Source of the DNA: Darwinibacter acetoxidans_A
GTDB lineage: Bacteria; Bacillota; Limnochordia; Darwinibacteriales; Darwinibacteriaceae
DNA: 6,781 nt
Assembly (NCBI GenBank): GCA_041936745.1
Contig: JBHGWS010000014.1
Location: 1-6,781, forward strand
Direction of reading: 5' to 3'
In this document: piece by piece, positions 1 to 6,378 of the stretch
Layout of the letters: every line of letters starts with the position of its first letter
Numbering within the stretch: the stretch's first letter is position 1
Notes under the pieces: model-generated
The model's input: only the letters and a program-made list of their open reading frames with translations
Told to the model about the DNA's origin: nothing
Databases searched by the model: none
Translations under genes and position numbers: made by a program

Positions 1-450
1 GGTAAAGAGGGGCAAAATGCCCGCCTGGCAGCCAGATTGACTGGCTGGAAGATCGATATTAAAAGCTTGGAACAGGCAGAAGACTTCTTTGCCGCCCAAC
101 CGGAGCCGGTTGAAGAAGAGGCGGAAGTTGAAAAACCGGCAGAAATGGAAGAGCCGGCGGAAGTGGAAGAGCCGATCACAGCTGCCGAGGCAGAAAAAGT
201 TGAATCGCCGGAACCTGCCCTCGCTGAAATCAGCGAAGCGGACTTGGCCGGCCTGACGAATATAGCTAAGCGTAAGAGTTGGCAGGAGCGCTTCGGCGCC
301 ATCGCCACCGAAAGCGAATCGGAGGCGGCGGAAGAAGCCGCTCAAAATAAACAGGAAACCGAAAAGGAGAAGGAGAAGAAGAAAGAGAAAGTTATTACCG
401 ATTTATCCCAACTTGATTCCATAGATTTTAAATTCGAGGAGAAAAAATAG
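1..450 (+). CDS. nusA: Transcription termination/antitermination factor NusA, C-terminal part (5' end outside window)
   Basis: The reading frame is open from base 1 and ends at TAG 448-450, leaving 149 codons of the C-terminus. It starts on GKEG, the GXXG RNA-binding loop of the second KH domain, followed by QNARLAARLTGWKIDIKS, a hallmark of NusA KH2. NusA binds RNA polymerase and nascent RNA and affects pausing, termination and rRNA antitermination. After the KH2 domain (visible residues 1-22) comes a tail of about 127 residues. It is rich in Glu, Lys, Pro and Ala, contains a six-residue tandem repeat (nt 127-174) and a Lys/Glu block (nt 361-390), and ends on a less charged VITDLSQLDSIDFKF segment. 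B. subtilis NusA stops shortly after KH2, so the tail is an extension; it does not resemble the E. coli acidic repeat domains. A TTG at 37 is internal and not a true start. The next gene begins 8 nt downstream. Confidence 0.95.
   Translation, partial: GKEGQNARLAARLTGWKIDIKSLEQAEDFFAAQPEPVEEEAEVEKPAEMEEPAEVEEPITAAEAEKVESPEPALAEISEADLAGLTNIAKRKSWQERFGAIATESESEAAEEAAQNKQETEKEKEKKKEKVITDLSQLDSIDFKFEEKK
127..174 (+). repeat. 18-bp in-frame tandem repeat in the nusA tail
   Basis: Three consecutive 18-nt units start at 127, 145 and 163; the last is partial. They encode (V/M)E(K/E)PAE-type hexapeptides: VEKPAE, MEEPAE, then VEEP. The units differ at only a few bases. Because the period is a multiple of three, copy-number change would keep the frame. 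The repeat lies in the probably disordered acidic tail of NusA. Confidence 0.75.
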
Positions 451-458
451 GTGATTTG

Positions 459-731
459 ATGCGGAGAAAACATATCCCTATGCGTAGATGCGTCGGCTGT
501 CGCACTTCTCGGCCTAAGAATGAACTGATCCGCGTTGTGCGCAGCCCCGACGGGGAAGTCACTATAGACCCAACAGGCAAGAAATCCGGCAGGGGTGCTT
601 ATATCTGCCCTTTACAGGACTGCTTGGAAAAAAGTGTGCAGGGGCGCCAGCTGGAGCGGGCTTTAAAGGTTAAGATCAGCCCGGAAGTTTTGGTCGATCT
701 TAAGAGGGTTTTAGATGAAGAAAATTTATAG
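459..731 (+). CDS. rnpM: YlxR/RnpM family RNA-binding protein (DUF448), RNase P modulator
   Basis: This 90-residue protein belongs to the YlxR (DUF448) family, encoded between nusA and infB in many bacteria. B. subtilis YlxR, renamed RnpM, binds RNase P RNA and modulates its activity; a role here is inferred by homology. Visible motifs are PMRRCVGCR (residues 7-15, Cys11 and Cys14) and GRGAYIC (44-50, Cys50) followed by Cys55. The four cysteines could form a metal site, but this is only a possibility. Lys and Arg are abundant, as expected for an RNA binder. ATG 459 is preferred over the in-frame TTG at 456 because AGGTGAT at 449-455 matches the anti-Shine-Dalgarno in register, with seven bases between its AGG core and the ATG. 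The 3' end overlaps ylxQ by 17 nt. Confidence 0.93.
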   Translation: MRRKHIPMRRCVGCRTSRPKNELIRVVRSPDGEVTIDPTGKKSGRGAYICPLQDCLEKSVQGRQLERALKVKISPEVLVDLKRVLDEENL

Positions 732-1032
732 TTATTTCGGTTTGGCCCAACGGGCCGGCAGAGTAGCTTCCGGCGAAGGGGGGACACAAGCGGCGCTGGG
801 CAGAAACAAAGTCAGCCTGCTTGTTATCGCCGCCGATGCTTCTGCAAATACGCTGTCTAAGTTTAGATCACTGGCTCAAAAAAATAATGTTAAATACTGC
901 GTTTTCGGAAGGAAAGACGAATTAGGCCAAGCTATTGGCAAATCACCCCGATCAGTCTTAGGTATTTTAGATCAAAATTTTGCCAACGTGATTCAAACCC
1001 GCATTAGGGAGTCAGTGCAGGAGAAAAATTAG
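715..1032 (+). CDS. ylxQ: L7Ae/L30e-family RNA-binding protein YlxQ
   Basis: This 105-residue protein matches the YlxQ (YbxF/L7Ae/L30e-like) family, which carries the fold that binds kink-turn RNA. The N-terminal block GLAQRAGRVASG (residues 9-20) and the central VIAADASANT (37-46) are typical family signatures. Its physiological target is not settled, so no specific role is claimed. The start at ATG 715 has an AGAGGG ribosome-binding sequence at 703-708, six bases upstream. The start lies inside the end of ylxR (TAG 729-731), giving a 17-nt overlap that suggests translational coupling. The stop codon TAG at 1030-1032 also forms part of the AGGAG ribosome-binding site of infB, so the three genes are tightly linked. 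Confidence 0.92.
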   Translation: MKKIYSYFGLAQRAGRVASGEGGTQAALGRNKVSLLVIAADASANTLSKFRSLAQKNNVKYCVFGRKDELGQAIGKSPRSVLGILDQNFANVIQTRIRESVQEKN

Positions 1033-1035
1033 GAG
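1031..1035 (+). promoter_or_regulatory. Shine-Dalgarno that selects the infB start
   Basis: AGGAG lies 8 nt before ATG 1044 and overlaps the ylxQ stop codon. Two other in-frame starts, GTG 1035 and ATG 1038, overlap or nearly touch this sequence and so are too close to use it. This favours ATG 1044 and a protein beginning MKKIRIYQLAKEL. Confidence 0.75.
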
Positions 1036-1043
1036 TGATGCTG

Positions 1044-3095
1044 ATGAAAAAAATAAGAATCTACCAGTTGGCGAAAGAACTGGATTTAGCCAGCAAGGAA
1101 TTAGTTGAATTTTTAAACGATTTAGGAGCCGACGTAGGCAATCATATGAGTTCTATTGAACACGACATCGCCGAGATGGTGCGGGAGCATTTCGCGCCGG
1201 CGGAAGAAGATTTCGCCAATGATCGAGTGGAGACTCTGCGGCCGGAAAAAATCAAAAAACGAGATAAGAAAGAAAGGGCCGAGAAAACCACTGCACCGAA
1301 GAAAAAAAGCAGGCCCAAAGCGGCAAAAAAGCCTAAAGCGGCGCCTGAAAGATTCATCAGCATCCCTGAAAATATTTCTGTCCGCGATTTAGCCCAAAAA
1401 CTCGATGTGGCCGGTACAGAAGTAATTAAAGGGCTGATGAAAATCGGCGTCATGGCTTCTTTAGGCCAGAGTGTCGATTACGACATCGCCGCCTTGATCG
1501 CGGCCGAATTCGGCGCGCAAGCAAGGCCGGAGCGGGATTTAGCGGAGCAAATTTTTGAAGAGGAGATCTGCGATGATCCGGCGCTGCAGAAACCGAGGCC
1601 GCCCGTTGTGACGATTATGGGGCATGTAGATCACGGTAAAACAACTCTTTTGGATTCCATCAGGGAAACTAAAGTCACGGCAAGCGAAGCAGGCGGCATC
1701 ACGCAGCATATCGGTGCTTACCAGGTTGAATACAATGAAAAACTTATTACTTTCTTAGACACACCGGGCCACGAAGCATTCACCGCCATGCGCTCTAGGG
1801 GCGCAGGCGTCACCGATATAGCGGTATTAGTCGTGGCAGCCAATGATGGGGTTATGCCCCAGACGGTCGAGGCGATCAACCATGCCAAAGCGGCCGGGGT
1901 ACCCATAATTGTGGCCATTAACAAAATAGATTTAGAGGCCGCCAACCCTGAGCGGGTCAAGCAAGAATTAACGGAATATGAATTGGTCGTGGAAGAATGG
2001 GGCGGCGATACCATCGCTGTCAACGTTTCCGCTCTGCGCGGCGAGGGAATCGATGAGCTGTTGGAGATGATTCTGCTGGTCGCCGAAGTTGAAGAACTGC
2101 AGGCGAATCCGGACTGCCCGGCGCGCGGCACAGTCATTGACGCCCAATTGGATAAAGGCCGCGGCGCGGTCGCCACTGTTTTGATCTCCCAAGGGACCTT
2201 AAGGGTGGGAGATGCTTTTGCTGTGGGCAACGTCTGCGGAAAAGTCAGGGCAATGATCAATGATAAAGGCAATAACGTCCAGGAGGCGGGACCCGCTTCA
2301 CCTGTGGAGGTACTGGGAATCAGCGGGGTGCCCGAAGCAGGCGATCCCTTTGTGGTCGTTAAAGACGAACAGACCGCCCGGCAGGTTGCTGCCATTCAAC
2401 AGGAAAAGCAGAGGGAGCGCGATTTAAGCAGATTCAGCCGCGTCACCTTGGACGATCTTTTTGAAAGAATCCAGGAAGGTGAAGTAAAAGAGCTGAACTT
2501 GGTCATTAAAGCTGACGTCCACGGCTCGGCGGAAGCGGTACGCTCTTCTTTAGAGAAATTGTCCACAGATGAGGTACGCGTCAAAGTAATCCACCAGGCA
2601 GTAGGCGCCATTTCCGAATCGGACATCTTATTGGCTTCTGCTTCCAATGCCATTATTATCGGTTTCAACGTCCGGCCCGAACCGAACGCCAGGAAGGCGG
2701 CGGAAAGAGACGGAGTTGATATTCGCGTCTATCGAATTATTTATAATTTACTGGATGATGTGAAAGCGGCAATGGCAGGCCTGCTCGATCCGGAATACAA
2801 AGAAGAGCTTTTGGGCCGAGCCGAAATCCGGGAAATTTTCAAAATACCGGGGGGCGTTGTGGCCGGCTGCTATGTGACGGAAGGGAAAGTCACGCGGGTT
2901 TCGCAAGTGCGCCTTCTGCGGGATAATGTGATAGTGCATGAGGGTAAAATTGCCTCTTTGAAGCGTTTTAAAGACGATGTGAGGGAAGTGGTCCACGGCT
3001 ACGAATGCGGGATCGGCATTGAGCGTTTCAATGATATCAAAGAAGGGGACGTCATCGAGGCCTTTATTATGAAAAAAGTGGCCCGTACCCTTTAG
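1044..3095 (+). CDS. infB: Translation initiation factor IF-2
   Basis: This 683-residue GTPase delivers fMet-tRNA to the 30S subunit and promotes 50S joining. Domains in order: an IF2_N module (about residues 1-52), a Lys/Arg-rich linker (53-101), a second IF2_N module (about 102-157), the G domain, an EF-Tu-like domain II, a central linker and domain 3 (VHGSAEAV from 492), and the initiator-tRNA-binding C-terminal domain (about 591-683, with GYECGI at 652-657). All GTPase motifs are intact: GHVDHGKT 193-200, GGITQHIGAYQVE (switch 1), DTPGH 239-243, NKID 293-296 and SAL 329-331. The size is close to other Firmicutes IF2 proteins (B. subtilis about 716), with a somewhat short linker. The C-terminus ends at TAG 3093-3095. 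The gene is followed by a 61-nt spacer rather than by ylxP as in Bacillus. Confidence 0.98.
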   Translation: MKKIRIYQLAKELDLASKELVEFLNDLGADVGNHMSSIEHDIAEMVREHFAPAEEDFANDRVETLRPEKIKKRDKKERAEKTTAPKKKSRPKAAKKPKAAPERFISIPENISVRDLAQKLDVAGTEVIKGLMKIGVMASLGQSVDYDIAALIAAEFGAQARPERDLAEQIFEEEICDDPALQKPRPPVVTIMGHVDHGKTTLLDSIRETKVTASEAGGITQHIGAYQVEYNEKLITFLDTPGHEAFTAMRSRGAGVTDIAVLVVAANDGVMPQTVEAINHAKAAGVPIIVAINKIDLEAANPERVKQELTEYELVVEEWGGDTIAVNVSALRGEGIDELLEMILLVAEVEELQANPDCPARGTVIDAQLDKGRGAVATVLISQGTLRVGDAFAVGNVCGKVRAMINDKGNNVQEAGPASPVEVLGISGVPEAGDPFVVVKDEQTARQVAAIQQEKQRERDLSRFSRVTLDDLFERIQEGEVKELNLVIKADVHGSAEAVRSSLEKLSTDEVRVKVIHQAVGAISESDILLASASNAIIIGFNVRPEPNARKAAERDGVDIRVYRIIYNLLDDVKAAMAGLLDPEYKEELLGRAEIREIFKIPGGVVAGCYVTEGKVTRVSQVRLLRDNVIVHEGKIASLKRFKDDVREVVHGYECGIGIERFNDIKEGDVIEAFIMKKVARTL

Positions 3096-3138
3096 GGCCT
3101 GCTCCAGGCAGACTGGAAATATCAGCCGTTAAAAACGG
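3080..3138 (+). other. Cluster of small inverted repeats in the infB-rbfA spacer
   Basis: The end of infB and the spacer hold several short perfect inverted repeats. GGCCC 3080-3084 pairs with GGGCC 3095-3099. GCCTG 3097-3101 pairs with CAGGC 3105-3109 around a CTC loop. CCAG 3104-3107 pairs with CTGG 3113-3116. CCGTT 3126-3130 pairs with AACGG 3134-3138 around AAA. The first three overlap and exclude one another. None is followed by a T-tract, so they are not intrinsic terminators. The last hairpin ends 8 nt before the GGTGAT ribosome-binding site of rbfA. Such structures might tune rbfA translation or RNA stability, but this is inference. Confidence 0.45.
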
Positions 3139-3156
3139 AAATTGATGGTGATAAAA

Positions 3157-3522
3157 ATGAATGAACGTCATCTTAGAGTGGCCGAAGAAATCAGAAGAGA
3201 AGTCAGCTTTATTATTACAGAGGATGTCAAAGATCCCAGGCTGGGCATGATCAGCATTACCGATGTTGAAGTCTCAGGCGATTTGTCTTTTGCTAAAATA
3301 TATTTCAGTATGTTGGGAGATGAAAAACAAAAAGAAACCAATTTGCAGGCCTTAGACAGGGCAAAAGGGTTTATCCGTTCCGAATTGGCCAAAAGAATCA
3401 GGGTGCGTCACGTACCGGAAATCAGCTTTCACTTCGATCCTTCCCTGGAGCAGGGGGCCAGAATCAGTGCCCTGTTAAAAACGATAAATAAATCAAATCC
3501 CGAAGGCGGCGAGACTGAATAA
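3157..3522 (+). CDS. rbfA: 30S ribosome-binding factor RbfA
   Basis: This 121-residue protein matches RbfA, a KH-fold factor that binds the immature 30S subunit near the 5' end of 16S rRNA and is needed for its late maturation, especially in the cold. Visible family features are VAEEIRREV (8-16), KDPRLG (25-30), SITDVEVSGDLSFAKIYFS (33-51), the AKGFIR block (69-74) with the AxG kink typical of RbfA, and PEISFHFDPSLEQGARI (from 87). Starts at TTG 3142, ATG 3145 and GTG 3148 are also in frame. ATG 3157 is preferred because GGTGAT at 3147-3152 is well placed for it and the N-terminus MNERHLRVAEEI fits family lengths. The stop TAA shares its last base with the ATG of the next gene (TAATG), indicating coupled translation. 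Confidence 0.95.
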   Translation: MNERHLRVAEEIRREVSFIITEDVKDPRLGMISITDVEVSGDLSFAKIYFSMLGDEKQKETNLQALDRAKGFIRSELAKRIRVRHVPEISFHFDPSLEQGARISALLKTINKSNPEGGETE

Positions 3523-4511
3523 TGAATACGTTAGGCGAGGTGGCGGAGTTTTTAGCGCAAAACGATAATTATATTATATGCGGCCATGAAAACCCCGATC
3601 CCGACAGCCTAGGCTCTATGCTGGGCCTTTATTTCGGCCTGTCTAAAATCGGCAAAACATGCCGCATGGTCAGCGGCGATCCCATCCCGGCCAATCTCAG
3701 CTGGCCCGGCTTGGAATTGATTGAGCGTGTCAGTGACGGAACCCTCTTTGACCCGGGCGAAGCCTGCGTAATCGTGCTCGACTGCGAGCCGCACCGCACA
3801 GGGGCTATTGCCCCGGGTGTTAAAAAAGCGGGCTGTTTGATCAACATTGATCACCACGAAAGAGGGCGCGGCCAAGGCAGCGTAGTTTATGTTGACCCTA
3901 AAGAAGCCGCCACCAGCATTATCGTCTACCGCATTTTACATTCTTTAGGCGTTGATTTTAATTTAAACATTGCGACCGCCCTGTATGGTGGAATTGTGGG
4001 AGATACGGGCGGTTTTCGCCATGCCAACACCACTGGGGAAGTCTTGCAAATTGCGGCCGAACTTTTAGGTTACGGCGTTAAACCGGCACCTCTGGCCAGG
4101 GAAATCTTTTCTTCCCTGCCGTTCAGTTTTTTGCAGTTGTTGGGTTTTACCCTCACCAACTTAAAGCTTGCCGCAAAAGGGCGCCTGGTTTGGGCCGCCT
4201 TAAGTTATGCCGATTTTAAAAAATTCGGCGCTGACCCACAGGCAAGTGATCAGCTGATTAATTATGCCCGCATGGTCGATTCGGCGGAAATAACCATGGT
4301 GCTGCGGGAAACTGCCCCGGGGAAAATCCGGTTAAGCTTAAGGGCAAACGAGGTAGATGTGGGCCGTTTAGCCCGCCATTTTGGGGGCGGGGGGCATAAA
4401 CTTGCCGCAGGAGCGGCTTTTGCAGGCGACCTTGCAGAAATTGCCCCTCAAGTTGTGGAACAGGCGGAAGAATATTTGCTTACAGGAGAGATCAATGAAC
4501 GGAATTGTTAA
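3522..4511 (+). CDS. nrnA: DHH/DHHA1 family phosphoesterase, NrnA-like (nanoRNase / pAp phosphatase)
   Basis: This 329-residue protein has the DHH and DHHA1 domains of bifunctional oligoribonuclease/pAp phosphatases. NrnA degrades 2-5 nt RNAs from the 5' end using Mn2+ and also hydrolyses 3'-phosphoadenosine 5'-phosphate. Some relatives instead cleave pApA or c-di-AMP, which cannot be excluded. Motifs are complete: GHENPDPDSLGS (21-32, metal ligands His22, Asp26, Asp28), motif II VIVLDCEPHRTG (83-94, Asp87), motif III DHH (110-112), motif IV GIVGDTGGFRH (from 157, Asp161), and the DHHA1 substrate-binding GGGGH (288-292) followed by KLAAGA. There is no membrane segment or GGDEF/PAS region, so it is not a GdpP type. 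The start overlaps the rbfA stop by one base; the ribosome-binding site is weak (GCGAG at 3509-3513), so expression probably depends on coupling. Its last 17 nt overlap truB. Confidence 0.9.
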   Translation: MNTLGEVAEFLAQNDNYIICGHENPDPDSLGSMLGLYFGLSKIGKTCRMVSGDPIPANLSWPGLELIERVSDGTLFDPGEACVIVLDCEPHRTGAIAPGVKKAGCLINIDHHERGRGQGSVVYVDPKEAATSIIVYRILHSLGVDFNLNIATALYGGIVGDTGGFRHANTTGEVLQIAAELLGYGVKPAPLAREIFSSLPFSFLQLLGFTLTNLKLAAKGRLVWAALSYADFKKFGADPQASDQLINYARMVDSAEITMVLRETAPGKIRLSLRANEVDVGRLARHFGGGGHKLAAGAAFAGDLAEIAPQVVEQAEEYLLTGEINERNC

Positions 4512-5427
4512 CGTACTCAAACCGCCGGGAATGAGTTCTCACCAGGTTGTAAGTTTTCTCCGGCGCCAATTGGGCATCAGGCGCATTGGGCATACTGGCA
4601 CTTTGGATCCCGGTGCCGGCGGCGTGCTGCCGTTGGTTGTGGGCAGTGCCACAAGGCTTTCCCAGTTTTTAGTGGAGTACGAGAAAACTTATGTCGCTGA
4701 ACTAACTTTAGGTATCGCAACCGCAAGCCAAGATGCCGCGGGGAAAACGATCGAGCTGAACACGGATTTCGAGATCACGCCGCAGCAGTTTGCGGAAGCG
4801 GCCGCCGCTTTTCAAGGCAGCATAGAACAGGTGCCGCCCATGGCCTCCGCCGTGCGCCACGGCGGGAAAAAACTCTACGAGCTTGACCGCAAAGGGATTG
4901 AAGTTGCCAGAAAAGCAAGGCAGGTTCAAATCTATTCCTTGAATATCCAACGAATTTGGAATGAAGAGCGGGAAAATCTAGCCTTCGGCAGCCGGGTGCT
5001 TTTAAAGATAGTCTGTTCCAAGGGCACTTATATTCGGACACTGTGCCACGATATCGGCAGAGCTTTGGGCGTTGGCGCCCATATGTCTTTTTTAAGCCGG
5101 ACAGCCAGCGGGCCTTTTTCCAGCAGAGAAGCCTTCACGCTGGAAGAAATCGCCGCCTTGGCCGGGCAAGGCGACCTCCGATTCTTGCTGCCCCTGGAAG
5201 CGGGACTACCCGGTTGGACACAAGTGAAAGTAAACCCTTTAGTAGAACCCCGCATTAAACACGGCAATTACATTTTGGCCGCTGATCTTTTGGACGTGCC
5301 TTCGCCTTTAACGGTAGGTGACGATGTAATTTTAATGAGCATTGACGGCCAAGTTCTCGCTTTAGCTGAAATAAAAAAACATGAGCAGTTGATCTGCCAA
5401 CCTTTCCGGGTTTTTATGGAGGGATAG
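4495..5427 (+). CDS. truB: tRNA pseudouridine(55) synthase TruB
   Basis: This 310-residue enzyme isomerises U55 in the T-loop of elongator tRNAs to pseudouridine and acts as a tRNA folding chaperone. The N-terminus MNGIVNVLKPPGMSSHQVV is typical. The catalytic motif GHTGTLDPGAGGVLP (32-46) places the nucleophile at Asp38; Gly replaces the Thr/Ser often seen after DPxA. Other conserved elements are KTYVAELTLG (Tyr66), and KGTYIRTLCHDIGRALG from residue 176 with Arg181. The last 65 or so residues form the TruB C-terminal (PUA-like) domain. An ORF upstream extension to TTG 4381 is not credible; ATG 4495 has AGGAG at 4484-4488 six bases upstream and gives the family N-terminus. The start lies inside nrnA (17-nt overlap). 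The ribF start follows three bases after the stop. Confidence 0.97.
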   Translation: MNGIVNVLKPPGMSSHQVVSFLRRQLGIRRIGHTGTLDPGAGGVLPLVVGSATRLSQFLVEYEKTYVAELTLGIATASQDAAGKTIELNTDFEITPQQFAEAAAAFQGSIEQVPPMASAVRHGGKKLYELDRKGIEVARKARQVQIYSLNIQRIWNEERENLAFGSRVLLKIVCSKGTYIRTLCHDIGRALGVGAHMSFLSRTASGPFSSREAFTLEEIAALAGQGDLRFLLPLEAGLPGWTQVKVNPLVEPRIKHGNYILAADLLDVPSPLTVGDDVILMSIDGQVLALAEIKKHEQLICQPFRVFMEG

Positions 5428-5433
5428 GCTTTG
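5418..5433 (+). promoter_or_regulatory. Shine-Dalgarno and TTG start of ribF
   Basis: GGAGGG at 5418-5423 sits seven bases before TTG 5431-5433, within the last codons of truB. No ATG is close by in this frame, and the encoded MDINWVNKQKSTARSVAIGTFDGVH has a normal RibF N-terminal length, so TTG is the likely start. Confidence 0.8.
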
Positions 5434-6378
5434 GATATAAATTGGGTTAATAAACAAAAAAGTACGGCACGCAGCGTTGCCATCGGCACTTTCGACGGTG
5501 TCCATTTGGGGCACCGCCAGCTTTTAAAAAATGCCGTCGCCCTCAAACCGAAAGGCGGCACCAGTGCTGCCTTGACTTTCGATGTACCGCCGCAGCAGTA
5601 TTTCCGAGGCGAAAAGCGCCTTCTAATTTCCTTTCAGCAAAAGATGGCTTTAATCCGCCGCTGCGGTATCGATGAGATCGCTTGGCTCCGTTTTGACCAC
5701 AAACTCAGCTCCCTTGCCGCTGAAGATTTTGTTGCGGGAATCCTCCTGCAAGAGCTGCGGACAGAACACGTTATCTGCGGTTTGGATTTTCGCTTCGGCA
5801 AAAAACGTGCCGGGAACCCCCAACTGCTGAAAAAGATGGGGGAACGGCTGGGATTTCAAGTTACCATAGTCGACCCCGTTAAATCTAACGGCCAAGAGAT
5901 GATCAGCAGCACGGCAATTAGGCAGTTAATCAGCCGCGGTGAAATTGAAAAAGCCGCCGCGCTGCTCGGTTATTACCCCTGCTACCTGGGAAAAGTGGTC
6001 CACGGCGCCGGCAGGGGCCGCCGCTTGGGTTTTCCCACCGCTAATTTAGAAATCGAGCCGGGAATATTACTGCCTAAAGAAGGAGTCTACCTCACGATAG
6101 GCATCTTACCCGGGGGCGAGAGTTCTCCCGCGGTCACTTCCATCGGTAAAAACCCTACCTTCCGAGGCAAGGTCCAAACGATAGAAACATTTCTTTTGGA
6201 TTTTACAGGCGATCTGTACGGACAGAAAATGGAGCTGCAATTCCTAAAAAGGCTGCGGGCTATAGAAAGCTTCCCCACCGCGGCAAAACTGCAGAAACAA
6301 ATTGAAGCTGATGTGAGCCTGGCCCGCACACTGTTAACCGAATTTCATTTACAAGGTTCCAAAGTTGTGTTAAGATAA
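5431..6378 (+). CDS. ribF: Bifunctional riboflavin kinase / FMN adenylyltransferase RibF
   Basis: This 315-residue cytoplasmic enzyme phosphorylates riboflavin to FMN and adenylates FMN to FAD. The N-terminal adenylyltransferase domain shows GTFDGVHLGH (19-28, the HxGH nucleotidyltransferase signature at 25-28), LDFRFGK (118-124) and ISSTAIR (158-164). The C-terminal kinase domain shows GAGRGRRLGFPTANL with PTAN at 202-205, GVYLTIG, IGKNPTF, and the catalytic Glu252 in IETFLLDF followed by DLYGQ. Both active sites look complete. Length and domain order match B. subtilis RibC and other RibF proteins. The gene uses a TTG start with a strong ribosome-binding site inside truB. No FMN riboswitch precedes it, so it follows the translation operon rather than riboflavin regulation. 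A candidate rpsO promoter lies in its last codons. Confidence 0.97.
   Translation: MDINWVNKQKSTARSVAIGTFDGVHLGHRQLLKNAVALKPKGGTSAALTFDVPPQQYFRGEKRLLISFQQKMALIRRCGIDEIAWLRFDHKLSSLAAEDFVAGILLQELRTEHVICGLDFRFGKKRAGNPQLLKKMGERLGFQVTIVDPVKSNGQEMISSTAIRQLISRGEIEKAAALLGYYPCYLGKVVHGAGRGRRLGFPTANLEIEPGILLPKEGVYLTIGILPGGESSPAVTSIGKNPTFRGKVQTIETFLLDFTGDLYGQKMELQFLKRLRAIESFPTAAKLQKQIEADVSLARTLLTEFHLQGSKVVLR
6348..6376 (+). promoter_or_regulatory. Candidate sigma-A-type promoter for rpsO inside the ribF 3' end
   Basis: TTTACA (6348-6353, five of six matches to TTGACA) is separated by exactly 17 bp from TAAGAT (6371-6376, four of six matches to TATAAT). TG at 6368-6369 supplies an extended -10 element (TGnTAAGAT). 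Transcription would start near 6382-6385, about 80 nt before the rpsO start. The -10 is imperfect and no experiment supports it. Confidence 0.4.

Noticed and set aside
1044..1350. Internal start for a short IF2 isoform, as in E. coli and B. subtilis
   Set aside because: I found no in-frame ATG or GTG with a convincing Shine-Dalgarno between the first IF2_N module and the second; it cannot be excluded but is not supported.
1156..1392. 78-codon plus-strand frame within infB, rich in Arg and Lys
   Set aside because: It is an out-of-frame reading of the IF2 N-terminal linker; no ribosome-binding site or family resemblance was seen.
1718..2395. 225-codon open frame on the minus strand inside infB
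   Set aside because: It lies wholly antisense to the conserved G domain and domain II of IF2. Its Ser/Thr/Ala-rich product has no recognisable motif, and it has the look of a frame kept open by codon bias on the real strand.
3065..3070. TATTAT near the end of infB as a -10 box for rbfA
   Set aside because: The sequence 16-18 bp upstream is GA-rich with no resemblance to TTGACA.
4381..4494. Upstream extension of truB from TTG 4381
   Set aside because: The added 38 residues are a frame-shifted reading of the nrnA DHHA1 region, and the TruB family N-terminus begins at ATG 4495 with a good AGGAG.
5380..5433. FMN riboswitch upstream of ribF
   Set aside because: Only three bases separate truB and ribF, and there is no room for or trace of an RFN element.
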